DNA of 64,000 nt from an uncultured Eubacteriales bacterium (GTDB taxonomy: Bacteria; Bacillota; Clostridia; Oscillospirales; Oscillospiraceae). Below the pieces are notes generated by a model. That model did not search any database. It was not told where the DNA came from and saw only the letters and a list, made by a program, of their open reading frames with translations. This document shows positions 50,231 through 58,634 of this stretch, one piece after another. How positions within the stretch are numbered: the first letter of the stretch is position 1; the number at the start of each line of letters is the position of its first letter. The position numbers and the translations under genes were made by a program. The stretch lies in assembly GCA_900547405.1 (NCBI GenBank), contig URGL01000005.1, positions 1-64,000 on the forward strand, in the 5' to 3' direction.

Positions 50231-51652
50231 ATGTCCTTTTCCCATTCCAACCGTAAAAACAGAGGCTCTGCCATTGTCGGCGTCCTGATCACCCTGATCG
50301 TCCTGCTGCTGGTGGCCGATACCGCCGTGATTGCCCTGTGCTTCAAGACACCCTCCGGCACTGCTGCCCCCACAGAGGCCCCCACCCTGGCGGCCACAGA
50401 GGAAACGGAGCTGCCCACCATCGCCACGGAAACCACAGAGCCCCCCACCACCATGCCGGAGCCGGAGCATGTGGTATCCACCGCTACCATTGTCTCCACC
50501 GGTGATATTCTGATGCACATGCCGGTGATCTCCTCTGGCGCTGTAGGCACGGGCTACAACTTTGACTCTATTTTTCGCTATGTGACCGATGATATCAGCG
50601 CCGCGGACTACGCCGTCGCCAATCTGGAAACCACCCTGGCAGGCACGGACAACGGCTATCAGTACGCAGGCTTCCCCAACTTCAACTCCCCGGATGCCAT
50701 TGTGGATGCCGTGAAGAACGCGGGCTTTGATATGCTCCTGACTGCCAATAACCACAGCTACGACACCACCCTGGTGGGCTACAAGCGTACACTGGAGGTG
50801 GTCCGGGGAGCTGGCCTGGAAACTCTTGGAACCTATCTCGATGCCGATGAGCAGAAGTGGACCATTGCAGATATCAATGACATCAAGGTGGGAATGCTCT
50901 GCTATACCTACGCCACCGGCGTAGGCTCCAACGGCGCTCCCCAGCTCAACGGCAACGCCGCCATCAAGGAGGCGGGGATCTGCAACTTCTTCTCCTATAA
51001 CAATCTGCCCGCCTTCTACTCCGAGGTGGAAGGGTACCTGAACGACATGAAGGAGGCCGGGGCCGAGGCCACGGTGCTCTACGTCCACTGGGGCGATGAG
51101 TACCAGCTGAAGCCCAACCAGACCCAGACCGCCATGGCCCAGCAGCTGTGCGACCTGGGCGTTGACGTGATCATCGGCGGCCATCCCCACGTGGTCCAGC
51201 CCATGGACCTGCTGGAGTCCACCACAGACCCGGATCACAAAACCGTGATCCTCTACTCCATGGGCAACGCCGTCTCCAACCAGAGGGCCGGCAACATCAG
51301 CTCCATCTCCACTGCCCACACAGAGGACGGCGTGCTGTTCTCCATCACCTTCTCCAAGTATTCCGACGGCACCGTCTACCTGGAGGATGTGGATCTGGTC
51401 CCCACCTGGGTGTATATGAATAGCAACTCCGGCTCCCGGCAGTATAACATCGTGCCCCTGCACAATGACCTGCGGGACCAGTGGCAGACAGATTTCAATA
51501 TGTCTGACAATGATTTCAACAACGCCCAGCGGTCCTACGACCGCACCGATGCCATCGTCTCCGAAGGCCTGACGAAATCCAAGGAGTACCTGGCCCAGCA
51601 AAAGCAGCAGCGAGAGGATGACTACCTGGCCCAGGCCCAAAACGCCGCCTGA
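50231..51652 (+). CDS. CapA family protein, tandem paralogue
   Basis: 473 residues, same domain order as the preceding gene: N-terminal anchor (about 16-36), Thr/Glu/Pro linker (about 40-75), metallophosphatase-like domain with IVSTGDILMHMPV, NLETTLAGTDNGYQYAG, LTANNHSYDTT, YVHWGDEYQL and IIGGHPHVVQPMDLLE. A C-terminal helical tail rich in Gln and Asp (LAQQKQQREDDY) differs from its partner. AAGGAG upstream. Probably a surface hydrolase or transferase acting on wall polymers; the reaction is not known for this subgroup. Confidence 0.88.
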   Translation: MSFSHSNRKNRGSAIVGVLITLIVLLLVADTAVIALCFKTPSGTAAPTEAPTLAATEETELPTIATETTEPPTTMPEPEHVVSTATIVSTGDILMHMPVISSGAVGTGYNFDSIFRYVTDDISAADYAVANLETTLAGTDNGYQYAGFPNFNSPDAIVDAVKNAGFDMLLTANNHSYDTTLVGYKRTLEVVRGAGLETLGTYLDADEQKWTIADINDIKVGMLCYTYATGVGSNGAPQLNGNAAIKEAGICNFFSYNNLPAFYSEVEGYLNDMKEAGAEATVLYVHWGDEYQLKPNQTQTAMAQQLCDLGVDVIIGGHPHVVQPMDLLESTTDPDHKTVILYSMGNAVSNQRAGNISSISTAHTEDGVLFSITFSKYSDGTVYLEDVDLVPTWVYMNSNSGSRQYNIVPLHNDLRDQWQTDFNMSDNDFNNAQRSYDRTDAIVSEGLTKSKEYLAQQKQQREDDYLAQAQNAA

Positions 51653-51663
51653 TACGCACAACC

Positions 51664-51701
51664 GCGCAGCTGAGTCCCCTTCCCAGGGTTCTCAGCTGCG
51701 C
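51664..51701 (+). terminator. Hairpin after the capA pair
   Basis: Perfect 11-bp stem GCGCAGCTGAG/CTCAGCTGCGC with a 16-nt loop, followed by CTTCCTATG; weak T tract. Confidence 0.6.
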
Positions 51702-51734
51702 CTTCCTATGCCCGGAATTTCTTTTAAAAAGCAC

Positions 51735-51763
51735 TTGACAAAAGATACTCCATATGCTACAAT
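51735..51763 (+). promoter_or_regulatory. Promoter of the rplJ-rplL operon
   Basis: TTGACA (51735-51740), 17-nt spacer, TACAAT (51758-51763). Confidence 0.9.
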
Positions 51764-51769
51764 AGCGAA

Positions 51770-51872
51770 GTTGCCAAAGACAGCAGGTACAAACCTAAAT
51801 CCTGCCGAGGTGCGTCGAATCTGTTTTCTTCGTATCTTTCTGCTCTTTGGCAGGAAGATATTTTTATTTTTT
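51770..51872 (+). promoter_or_regulatory. Ribosomal protein L10 leader with attenuator
   Basis: Contains the AGCAGGT...TAAATCCTGCCGAGGTG segment typical of Firmicute L10 leaders, which bind the L10-L12 complex. It ends in a stem ATCTTTCTGC/GCAGGAAGAT (51834-51843 with 51850-51859), followed by ATTTTTATTTTTT. Autogenous attenuation is known for this leader family. Confidence 0.85.
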
Positions 51873-51886
51873 CGGAGGTGAAAATT

Positions 51887-52408
51887 ATGCCCAACGCTAA
51901 GGTTCTTGAGAGCAAGAAGGCCGTTGTTGCCAATCTGTCCGGCAAGATCAAGGAAGCTTCTTCCGTGGTTTTCGTGGACTACAAGGGTATCACGGTTGCT
52001 CAGGATACCGAGCTGCGTAAGCAGTTCCGTGAAGCTGGTGTTGAGTACTCCGTTGTCAAGAATACCCTGACCAATTTCGCTGCCAAGGATGCTGGCTACG
52101 ATTTTGCCGAGGTTCTGAACGGTACTACCGCTATGGCTTCCACCACCGGCGACCCCATCGCCCCTGCTCGTATTGTCTGCGAGTTTGCCAAGAAGAACAA
52201 GAACACCCTGTCCATCAAGGGTGGCCTGGTAGAAGGTTCCGTCCTGTCTGCCGACCAGCTCAATGGCTTCGGTGAGCTGCCCAGCAAGAATGCTCTGGTT
52301 GCTTCCGTTCTGGGTACCTTCCTGGCACCTATCTCCAGCCTGGCTTTCGTCCTGGATCAGATCCGGGAGCAGAAGGAAGGCGGCGCTCCTGCTACCGCAG
52401 AAGCCTAA
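51887..52408 (+). CDS. rplJ: Ribosomal protein L10 (uL10)
   Basis: 173-residue stalk-base protein that holds the L7/L12 dimers on the 50S subunit. SSVVFVDYKGITVAQDTELRKQFREAGVEYSVVKNTL is the conserved RNA-binding part, and the C-terminal helix (ISSLAFVLDQIREQKE) is where L12 docks. GGAGGT seven bases upstream selects the ATG at 51887 over the GTG at 51878. rplK and rplA, commonly upstream, are not here; the upstream neighbours are the capA genes. Confidence 0.97.
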   Translation: MPNAKVLESKKAVVANLSGKIKEASSVVFVDYKGITVAQDTELRKQFREAGVEYSVVKNTLTNFAAKDAGYDFAEVLNGTTAMASTTGDPIAPARIVCEFAKKNKNTLSIKGGLVEGSVLSADQLNGFGELPSKNALVASVLGTFLAPISSLAFVLDQIREQKEGGAPATAEA

Positions 52409-52461
52409 GTTCGTAAGTTAAAAAACAAAACTACAATCTACTTTTTAGGAGGATTATTACC

Positions 52462-52836
52462 ATGGCTAGTGAAAAAGTCACTGCTCTCGTTGAGGAAGTT
52501 AAGAGTCTGACCGTTCTGGAGCTGTCCGAGCTGGTCCACACCCTGGAGGATGTGTTTGGTGTTTCCGCCGCTGCCGCTGCTGTTGCCGCTCCCGCTGCCG
52601 GCGCTGCCGCTGAGGTTGAAGAGAAGACCGAGTTCGACGTTATCCTGAAGAGCGCCGGCGCTTCCAAGCTGGGTGTCATCAAGGTTGTCCGTGCCGCTAC
52701 CGGCCTGGGCCTGAAGGACGCCAAGGATCTGGTGGACAACTGCCCCAAGACCCTGAAGGAAGCCATCTCCAAGGAAGATGCCGAGAAGCTGGTTGCCGAG
52801 CTGAAGGAAGCCGGCGCCGAGGCCGAGATCAAGTAA
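52462..52836 (+). CDS. rplL: Ribosomal protein L7/L12 (bL12)
   Basis: 124 residues: N-terminal dimer domain ([21 protein letters not shown]), alanine-rich hinge (about 36-52), and C-terminal globular domain [35 protein letters not shown] with the GTPase-factor-binding helix. AGGAGGATTATTACC precedes the ATG. Followed by a strong terminator. Confidence 0.98.
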   Translation: MASEKVTALVEEVKSLTVLELSELVHTLEDVFGVSAAAAAVAAPAAGAAAEVEEKTEFDVILKSAGASKLGVIKVVRAATGLGLKDAKDLVDNCPKTLKEAISKEDAEKLVAELKEAGAEAEIK

Positions 52837-52858
52837 TTTATCTCGAAATGGCTATTCA

Positions 52859-52886
52859 CCTCCGCCGTTTTCGGCGGAGGTTTTTT
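52859..52886 (+). terminator. Terminator of rplJ-rplL
   Basis: CCTCCGCC/GGCGGAGG stem (52859-52866 with 52873-52880), followed by six T. Confidence 0.95.
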
Positions 52887-52949
52887 GGTATTTCTTTTCT
52901 TTTCCCCGTCTATACTATTCGTATCCCTTTATGTTAGAAAGGTTACTCT

Positions 52950-53840
52950 ATGGACATTTCAAGCCTCACACAGGAGCTCAGCGCCCTTTGGGGTGCCGCG
53001 TCAGACATGATCCCCGAGGACATTACAAAGCTCCTTACAGCCGCCGCCTCGGCCATTCCGAAGGATTTTGACATTGGCTCCTCCTTCAAGTTTATCCTGA
53101 TCTTCGCCGCTGCCCTTTTGGGTGTGGGACTGCTGGCCAGGGTGCTTTTTGGCAACCGGTCGGATCTGAATCACGCCATGTCCTCCGCCGCCGGAATTCT
53201 GACGGTATATGTGATCACCGTCATTGTCTACGCCTTCCAGCCCGCGGGATTGGAAAAGCTGCTGACCCCCCTGCCCTTTGTCACCTTTGTCAAGGAATAT
53301 CTCTTTGTGCTCCCCTTCCACGGGACCTCCTTTGAGACCTTATGCGGCCAGATCCTAGCCTTGTTGATCCTGGCTTTTGTGGTCAACCTGATGGATTCCA
53401 TCCTGCCGGAGGGCGAAAGCCCCATCACCTGGTTCCTGTCCCGTTTTTTAAGTGTTGTGCTGGCCATGGGGCTTCATCTGGCGGCCAACTGGGCCATCAA
53501 CAAGTATCTGCCCACCCTGCTTGTATACCACGCCCCGGCGGTGCTGCTGGTGGTGCTGCTGTGCTGCATGCTGCTGGGTCTGTTCAAGCTGGTGCTGGGT
53601 ATTTTTCTGACGGTGGTGAACCCTGTCCTGGGCGCTCTGTATACCTTCTTCTTTTCCAGCCACATTGGCAAGCAGCTGACCAAGTCCGTGCTTTCCACCG
53701 CTATTCTCTGCGGAGTGTTCTATGCCATGGACCACTTCAGTTTTCTGATCGTCCACATCAGCCCATCGGCCCTGCCCGCCTATTTGCCTCTGCTTCCGGG
53801 ATTTTTCATCATCTGGTATCTGCTGGGACATGCCCTATAA
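52950..53840 (+). CDS. Polytopic membrane protein of unknown function
   Basis: 296 residues with about seven hydrophobic segments from residue 45 onward (FKFILIFAAALLGVGLLARVLFG, AAGILTVYVITVIVYAF, ILALLILAFVVNLMDSILP and others). The soluble N-terminus is short. LARVLFGNRSDLNHAMSSAAGI vaguely recalls CvpA-type proteins, but the match is too weak to name. AAAGG upstream of the ATG. It stands alone between two terminators. Confidence 0.6.
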   Translation: MDISSLTQELSALWGAASDMIPEDITKLLTAAASAIPKDFDIGSSFKFILIFAAALLGVGLLARVLFGNRSDLNHAMSSAAGILTVYVITVIVYAFQPAGLEKLLTPLPFVTFVKEYLFVLPFHGTSFETLCGQILALLILAFVVNLMDSILPEGESPITWFLSRFLSVVLAMGLHLAANWAINKYLPTLLVYHAPAVLLVVLLCCMLLGLFKLVLGIFLTVVNPVLGALYTFFFSSHIGKQLTKSVLSTAILCGVFYAMDHFSFLIVHISPSALPAYLPLLPGFFIIWYLLGHAL

Positions 53841-53846
53841 TAGTAG

Positions 53847-53875
53847 GATCCCCGAAGGCGCTGCCTTCGGGGATC
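53847..53875 (+). terminator. Strong hairpin after the membrane protein gene
   Basis: 13-bp perfect stem GATCCCCGAAGGC/GCCTTCGGGGATC (53847-53859 with 53863-53875), 3-nt loop, followed by ATTTGCC. Confidence 0.65.
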
Positions 53876-53880
53876 ATTTG

Positions 53881-54004
53881 CCTTCCCCCTGGGGGAAAAT
53901 GGCTCGGCTTCGCCGAGCCAGATGAGGGGCGGTACCAGATCGGACCGCAGGCCGCCCCACTCCCGTCAGGGCCTTAGGCCCTGACACCCTCTCCCAGGAG
54001 AGGG
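53881..54004. repeat. Palindromic intergenic repeat, full copy (B, inverted)
   Basis: Read on the minus strand: CCCTCTCC/GGAGAGGG, TCAGGGCC/GGCCCTGA, GACGGGAGTGGGGC core, GGCTCGGC/GCCGAGCC and TTCCCCC/GGGGGAA. Same order as copy A in the opposite orientation. It fills the gap between convergent genes and directly abuts the PFL-family gene's stop. Confidence 0.8.
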
Positions 54005-54006
54005 TT

Positions 54007-55365
54007 TTAGTTTTTCAGGCTTTGCAGAGGTGCCGGAATTCTTCCACCCCGGGCGATAAAGGCTTCGCTGCTCTGCTTGTGCACAGGCATTATGGGAGCG
54101 GAGCCCAGCAGGCCCCCCATCTCCACCCGGTCTCCGAAGGATTTGCCCAAAGCGGGGATGATCCGGACGGCAGTGGTCTTGGTATTGACCATGCCAATGG
54201 CCGCTTCATCGGCGATGATGGCAGAAATGGTGGCAGCGCTGATATCGCCGGGGACAGCGATCATATCCAGGCCCACAGAGCAGACGCAGGTCATGGCTTC
54301 CAGCTTGTCCAGCTGCAGGGTACCCTCCTCGGCAGCAGCGATCATGCCCTCATCCTCAGATACGGGGATAAAGGCACCGGAAAGACCGCCCACATGGTTG
54401 GAGGCCATGACACCGCCCTTCTTCACAGCATCATTCAGCAGGGCCAGGGCCGCGGTGGTGCCGTGGGTGCCACAGACCTCCAGGCCCATCTCCTCCAGGA
54501 TCCGGGCCACACTGTCGCCAATGGCCGGGGTAGGTGCCAGGCTCAGGTCCACAATGCCAAAGGGCACTCCCAGCCGTTTCGAAGCCTCTACGCCCACCAG
54601 CTGACCCATACGGGTAATTCGGAAGGCAGTTTTCTTCACCGTCTCAGCCACCACGTCAAAGGGCTGACCCTTGACACTCTGAAGCGCATGGTACACCACA
54701 CCGGGGCCGGAAACGCCCACATTGATGACGCACTCCGGCTCGCCGACTCCGTGGAAGGCACCGGCCATAAAGGGGTTGTCCTCTACGGCGTTGGCAAAAA
54801 CCACCAGCTTGGCACAGCCCAGGCAGTCCTTGTCTTTGGTCAGTTCGGCAGTCTTTTTCACGATACGGCCCATCTCGGCCACGGCATCCATGTTGATGCC
54901 CGCCTTGGTGGAGCCCACGTTGACGCTGGAGCAGACCATATCGGTGGAGGCCATTGCCTCCGGAATGGAGCGGATCAGCTTCCAGTCGCTTTCCGTGCAG
55001 CCCTTCTGGACAAGGGCGGAAAAGCCGCCGATAAAGTTGACACCGCAGGTCTTGGCCGCCCGATCCAGGGTTTTGGCAATCTCCACATAGCTCTCCGTCT
55101 GGCAGGCAGCAGCCACCAGGGAAATGGGCGTAACAGAAATGCGCTTGTTGACAATAGGAATGCCGAACTCGGCCTCAATGTCCTGGCCGACTTTTACCAG
55201 GTCTTTGGCGCAGCGTGTGATCTTATTGTAGATTTTTTCGCAGCACTTATTCAGATCCGGGTCCGCGCAGTCCAAGAGGCTAATGCCCATGGTAATGGTC
55301 CGGATGTCCAGGTGCTGATTGTCGATCATGTCCAGAGTAGACAGAATATCCTTTTGATCTAGCAT
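54007..55365 (-). CDS. PFL family protein (UPF0210/DUF711)
   Basis: 452-residue cytosolic protein of PF05167, structurally related to glycyl-radical enzymes but without a known reaction. Conserved stretches: [65 protein letters not shown], and [41 protein letters not shown]. The start at 55365 follows GAGGAGGAG. Paired with the ACT-domain gene ten bases upstream; that pairing recurs in many Firmicutes and suggests the ACT protein regulates it. Confidence 0.92.
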   Translation of the reverse strand: MLDQKDILSTLDMIDNQHLDIRTITMGISLLDCADPDLNKCCEKIYNKITRCAKDLVKVGQDIEAEFGIPIVNKRISVTPISLVAAACQTESYVEIAKTLDRAAKTCGVNFIGGFSALVQKGCTESDWKLIRSIPEAMASTDMVCSSVNVGSTKAGINMDAVAEMGRIVKKTAELTKDKDCLGCAKLVVFANAVEDNPFMAGAFHGVGEPECVINVGVSGPGVVYHALQSVKGQPFDVVAETVKKTAFRITRMGQLVGVEASKRLGVPFGIVDLSLAPTPAIGDSVARILEEMGLEVCGTHGTTAALALLNDAVKKGGVMASNHVGGLSGAFIPVSEDEGMIAAAEEGTLQLDKLEAMTCVCSVGLDMIAVPGDISAATISAIIADEAAIGMVNTKTTAVRIIPALGKSFGDRVEMGGLLGSAPIMPVHKQSSEAFIARGGRIPAPLQSLKN

Positions 55366-55375
55366 TGTCTCCTCC

Positions 55376-55645
55376 TCAAATCCGGTGCATGGACTGGAAA
55401 ATATCCTCCCGCTGGACCCGGATAGACAGGCCCATGGATGCTCCCAGCTCATCCATTCTCTGGGCCAGCTCCGCCAGAGGCACGTTGCAGCCGGATACTT
55501 CCGTAGCCATCATCATGGTGAAATAGCCCTGCATGACAGTCTGGCTGATATCCAGCACGTTCACATTGAATTCCGCCAGCTTGGCGCAGACGGCGGCAAT
55601 AATGCCCACCCGGTCCTGACCTACAACGGTAACGATTGCTTTCAT
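55376..55645 (-). CDS. ACT domain protein (UPF0237)
   Basis: 89-residue single-ACT-domain protein ([36 protein letters not shown]). ACT domains bind small ligands, usually amino acids. Stand-alone members next to PFL-family genes are common and are presumed ligand sensors. Twelve bases after the Dabb gene. Confidence 0.93.
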   Translation of the reverse strand: MKAIVTVVGQDRVGIIAAVCAKLAEFNVNVLDISQTVMQGYFTMMMATEVSGCNVPLAELAQRMDELGASMGLSIRVQREDIFQSMHRI

Positions 55646-55657
55646 GTTTCTCTCTCC

Positions 55658-55939
55658 TTATACTTCGTAATCGGCAGCCGCTCTGCCCTGGACCCAGGGA
55701 AAGAAGTGGCTCTTGGCCTCAATATGGGCGGGATGGTCGGCATAGACTGCCAGGGCTTCCCTGCTCTCCAGCTCGGAATAGAGCACAAAGTCAGGACCGC
55801 TGAAGCACCGCCGGACCTCCATTTTGATAAGGCCCGGGATCTTGTCCACCAGCGGCATCAGGGCCTTTTCCGCGGCGGTGATCACCGCATCCTTATTGGC
55901 ATCCTCCTTCAGGGTGAAGAAAATGATGTGCTTGACCAT
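55658..55939 (-). CDS. Dabb family (stress-responsive A/B barrel) protein
   Basis: 93-residue dimeric alpha+beta barrel protein (PF07876): MVKHIIFFTLKEDANKDAV, GPDFVLYSELESREALAVYADHPAHIE. The KHIxxFxL start and the late HPAH motif are typical. Function unknown in bacteria. First of three closely spaced genes with the ACT and PFL proteins; the only visible upstream signal is the ispH-rpsA terminator, so this operon may be fed by read-through. Confidence 0.9.
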   Translation of the reverse strand: MVKHIIFFTLKEDANKDAVITAAEKALMPLVDKIPGLIKMEVRRCFSGPDFVLYSELESREALAVYADHPAHIEAKSHFFPWVQGRAAADYEV

Positions 55940-55960
55940 AGAATCTCCTCCTAGTATTCA

Positions 55961-55995
55961 AAATACCGGGGCAGACAGACTACCCCGGTATTTTT
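55961..55995 (-). terminator. Hairpin after ispH-rpsA
   Basis: AAATACCGGGG/CCCCGGTATTT perfect 11-bp stem (55961-55971 with 55983-55993). On the minus strand the stem ends in TATTTTG, a short T tract; on the plus strand ATTTTT follows. Confidence 0.75.
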
Positions 55996-56006
55996 ATGGA
56001 TCTGAA

Positions 56007-57944
56007 TTACTCGGCGTCCTCGCCGTCCTCCAGCAGAGCGCGGATGGACAGGGAAATACGCTTGTTCTCAGCATCGACATCGGTGATCTTGACCTTCACA
56101 TCCTGACCCTCGGACAGAACATCCTCGGGCTTGCCGATGCGGCGGTCAGCGATCTGGGAGATGTGGATCAGGCCGTCCACGCCGGGCAGGATCTCGGCGA
56201 AGGCACCAAAGGTCATCAGCTTGACGATCTTGGCATCCACAACATCACCCACATTGTAGTTGGTCATGAACTGGTTCCAGGGATTCATGGCATCGGTCTT
56301 GTAGCCCAGAGAAATCTTGTGCTTCTCGGGGTCGAAGGAGATGACATAAACATCGATCTCGTCGCCAACCTTCACAACGTCAGCAGGGGTCTTGATCCGG
56401 TTCCAGCTCAGCTCGGAAACATGGACCATGCCGTCTACGCCGCCGATATCCACAAAGGCACCGTAGGAGGTCAGGGACTTGACCACACCGTGGTACTTCT
56501 TGCCGACCTCGATCTCGCTCCAGATCTTCTCCTGGGCAGCCTTGCGGGCCTCAGCGTTCACGGCACGGATGGAGCCGATGGCGCGGCGGCGGGCACGGTT
56601 GACCTCGGTGATCTTCAGCTGCACGGGCTTGCCCACCATGCCAGCCATATCGCCGCCCTTGGCAACGCCGGACTGGGAGGCGGGGATGAACACCCGAACA
56701 CCCTTTACATTGGCGACCAGGCCGCCCTTGTTCTCTTCGGTGATGACGGCATCGATGGTGGTCTTGTTCTCCACGTAGTCAGCCATCTCGTCCCAAACCT
56801 TCAGGCCGTCCAGCTTCTTCTTGGACAGCTGCACAGTGCCCTCCTGGTCGTTCACACGAACCACGAAGACCTCGATCTCATCGCCAACCTTCAGAATATC
56901 CTCGGGCTTAACGGAAGGATCGTTGCTGACTTCATCATAAGGAATGTAACCGGCGTGCTTGGTGCCCAGGTCTACCTGAATCTCGGTATTGCCGATCCCG
57001 GTAACGGTGCCGATAACCTTATCTCCTGTATTTAAAGTCTTGATGGACTGCTCGAGAAGCTCAGCAAAGTTCTCCTCCTGCACAGCCTCAGCATTGGTAA
57101 TTTCGCTCATAGTCTTGTTGACCTCCTTTATAATCCACGCCGGTGTGGACGCACCGGCCGTGATTCCAACATCAGTGATACCGGCGAAAAACGCGGGCTC
57201 CAGTTCGCTGGCATCGTCAACAAGAGCTACACGGTCGCAGTATTCTCGGCAGATCATGGCCAGCCGTCCGGTGTTGGAGCTTTTGGCATCCCCCACCACG
57301 ACCATTGCCTGACATTCACGGCTCAAACTTGCCGCCTCGGTCTGCCTATCCTCAGTCGCTTTACATATTGTATCAAATATTTTCAAGTTAGTAAACTGTT
57401 TTTTTGCAAAATTTCTGCATAATTTCCACAAACTTTCGGTGGATGTTGTCTGCGAAACCATGCAAATTGGCGTATCCGCACCAATTTCTTCCTCCTGGAC
57501 CCATTTTTTTAGTACATCTGCACTATCAAAGATCCGGCAGTCCCCGCACCAGCCGGCAATGCCCTCCACCTCCGGGTGGGTGGGAGTGCCGATGATGACG
57601 GGAAGTCTCCCCTCTGCTTCCGCCTGGCTCACCAGGCCGTGGATGCGTTTGACAAAGGGACAGGTGGCATCGATGATCTCCGCCCCGGTGCTTTCCAGCC
57701 GCTTATACACCTCCCGGCTGACACCGTGGGAGCGGATCACCACCGTGTCCCCGGGCCCGGCCTCCTCAGGCGAATTGATGACCCGAACACCGGCGGCGGC
57801 AAACTGCTCCACTACATGGCGGTTGTGGATGATGGGCCCCAGGGTCAGTGTCCGCTTTCCCGCCGCCGCGGCCTGCTGCACCAGCTCCACCGCCCGGCTG
57901 ACACCGAAGCAGAAGCCGGCGCTTTTGGCAACCCGTACGCTCAT
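56007..57944 (-). CDS. ispH: IspH-ribosomal protein S1 fusion (HMBPP reductase / S1)
   Basis: 645-residue fusion. Residues 1-280: IspH, the Fe-S enzyme of the last MEP-pathway step that makes isopentenyl and dimethylallyl diphosphate. The three cluster cysteines are in AGFCFGV, DATCPFV and TICKATE, with TPTHPEVEGI and the SSNT motif. Residues about 300-640: four S1/OB repeats (VIGTVTGIGNTEIQVDLG; IDAVITEENKGGLVANVKG; YHGVVKSLTSYGAFVDIGG; VDAKIVKLMTFGAFAEILPG), binding mRNA. This fusion is known from Clostridia. Overlaps cmk by four bases. Confidence 0.96.
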   Translation of the reverse strand: MSVRVAKSAGFCFGVSRAVELVQQAAAAGKRTLTLGPIIHNRHVVEQFAAAGVRVINSPEEAGPGDTVVIRSHGVSREVYKRLESTGAEIIDATCPFVKRIHGLVSQAEAEGRLPVIIGTPTHPEVEGIAGWCGDCRIFDSADVLKKWVQEEEIGADTPICMVSQTTSTESLWKLCRNFAKKQFTNLKIFDTICKATEDRQTEAASLSRECQAMVVVGDAKSSNTGRLAMICREYCDRVALVDDASELEPAFFAGITDVGITAGASTPAWIIKEVNKTMSEITNAEAVQEENFAELLEQSIKTLNTGDKVIGTVTGIGNTEIQVDLGTKHAGYIPYDEVSNDPSVKPEDILKVGDEIEVFVVRVNDQEGTVQLSKKKLDGLKVWDEMADYVENKTTIDAVITEENKGGLVANVKGVRVFIPASQSGVAKGGDMAGMVGKPVQLKITEVNRARRRAIGSIRAVNAEARKAAQEKIWSEIEVGKKYHGVVKSLTSYGAFVDIGGVDGMVHVSELSWNRIKTPADVVKVGDEIDVYVISFDPEKHKISLGYKTDAMNPWNQFMTNYNVGDVVDAKIVKLMTFGAFAEILPGVDGLIHISQIADRRIGKPEDVLSEGQDVKVKITDVDAENKRISLSIRALLEDGEDAE

Positions 57945-58621
57945 AGGCCCACTTTCTCCCCGATGATCTTCTTCATGGCGGCAATGACCTGGTCAATGGT
58001 CATGTCGGAGGTATCCAGCTTCACGGAATCCCGGGTCATTTTCAGGGGGGCAATGTCCCGATGGGTGTCCTGGTAATCCCGCTGCCGGATGTCCTTCAGG
58101 ATCTGATCGTAGTCCACCTTCTGGCCCTTCTCCTGGAGCTCCTTACAGCGCCGGTGGGCCCGCACCTCGGCGGAGGCTGTCAGGAAGATCTTCACGGTGG
58201 CCTTGGGCAGCACCACAGAGCCGATGTCCCGGCCATCCATGACCACGTCATACTGCCGGGCTGCCTCCCGCTGCATATCAAGAAGCGCTTCCCGAACCAC
58301 CGGCTGGGCAGCAATGAGGCTGGCCTTCTGAGAGATTTCCGGGGTGCGGATATCGGCGGTGACATCCATACCGTTCATGATCATGTGCTGGGCGCCCTCA
58401 TCGTCATATTCGATGTTCACCGTCAGTTCGTCAATGTACCGGTTCACCCCATCGGTGTCCTTGGGACTTACGCCCCACAGGTCCATAAAGTAGGCGACGG
58501 TGCGGTAAATAGCCCCGGTATCCACATACCGGTAGCCCATCTCCTGGGCCAGCCGCCGGGCAATGGTGCTCTTTCCCGCCCCGGCAGGGCCGTCGATGGC
58601 AATGGAAATTTTCTTCTCCAT
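57941..58621 (-). CDS. cmk: Cytidylate kinase
   Basis: 226 residues. Phosphorylates CMP and dCMP. P-loop IDGPAGAGKSTIARRLA, YVDTGAIYRTVAYFM (nucleoside region), MDGRDIGSVVLPKA, and the lid arginines in IRQRDYQDTHRD. cmk upstream of rpsA is a widely conserved arrangement. Starts 13 bases after the second sigma-like gene ends. Confidence 0.96.
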   Translation of the reverse strand: MEKKISIAIDGPAGAGKSTIARRLAQEMGYRYVDTGAIYRTVAYFMDLWGVSPKDTDGVNRYIDELTVNIEYDDEGAQHMIMNGMDVTADIRTPEISQKASLIAAQPVVREALLDMQREAARQYDVVMDGRDIGSVVLPKATVKIFLTASAEVRAHRRCKELQEKGQKVDYDQILKDIRQRDYQDTHRDIAPLKMTRDSVKLDTSDMTIDQVIAAMKKIIGEKVGL

Positions 58622-58634
58622 AAGTCTCTTCTCC

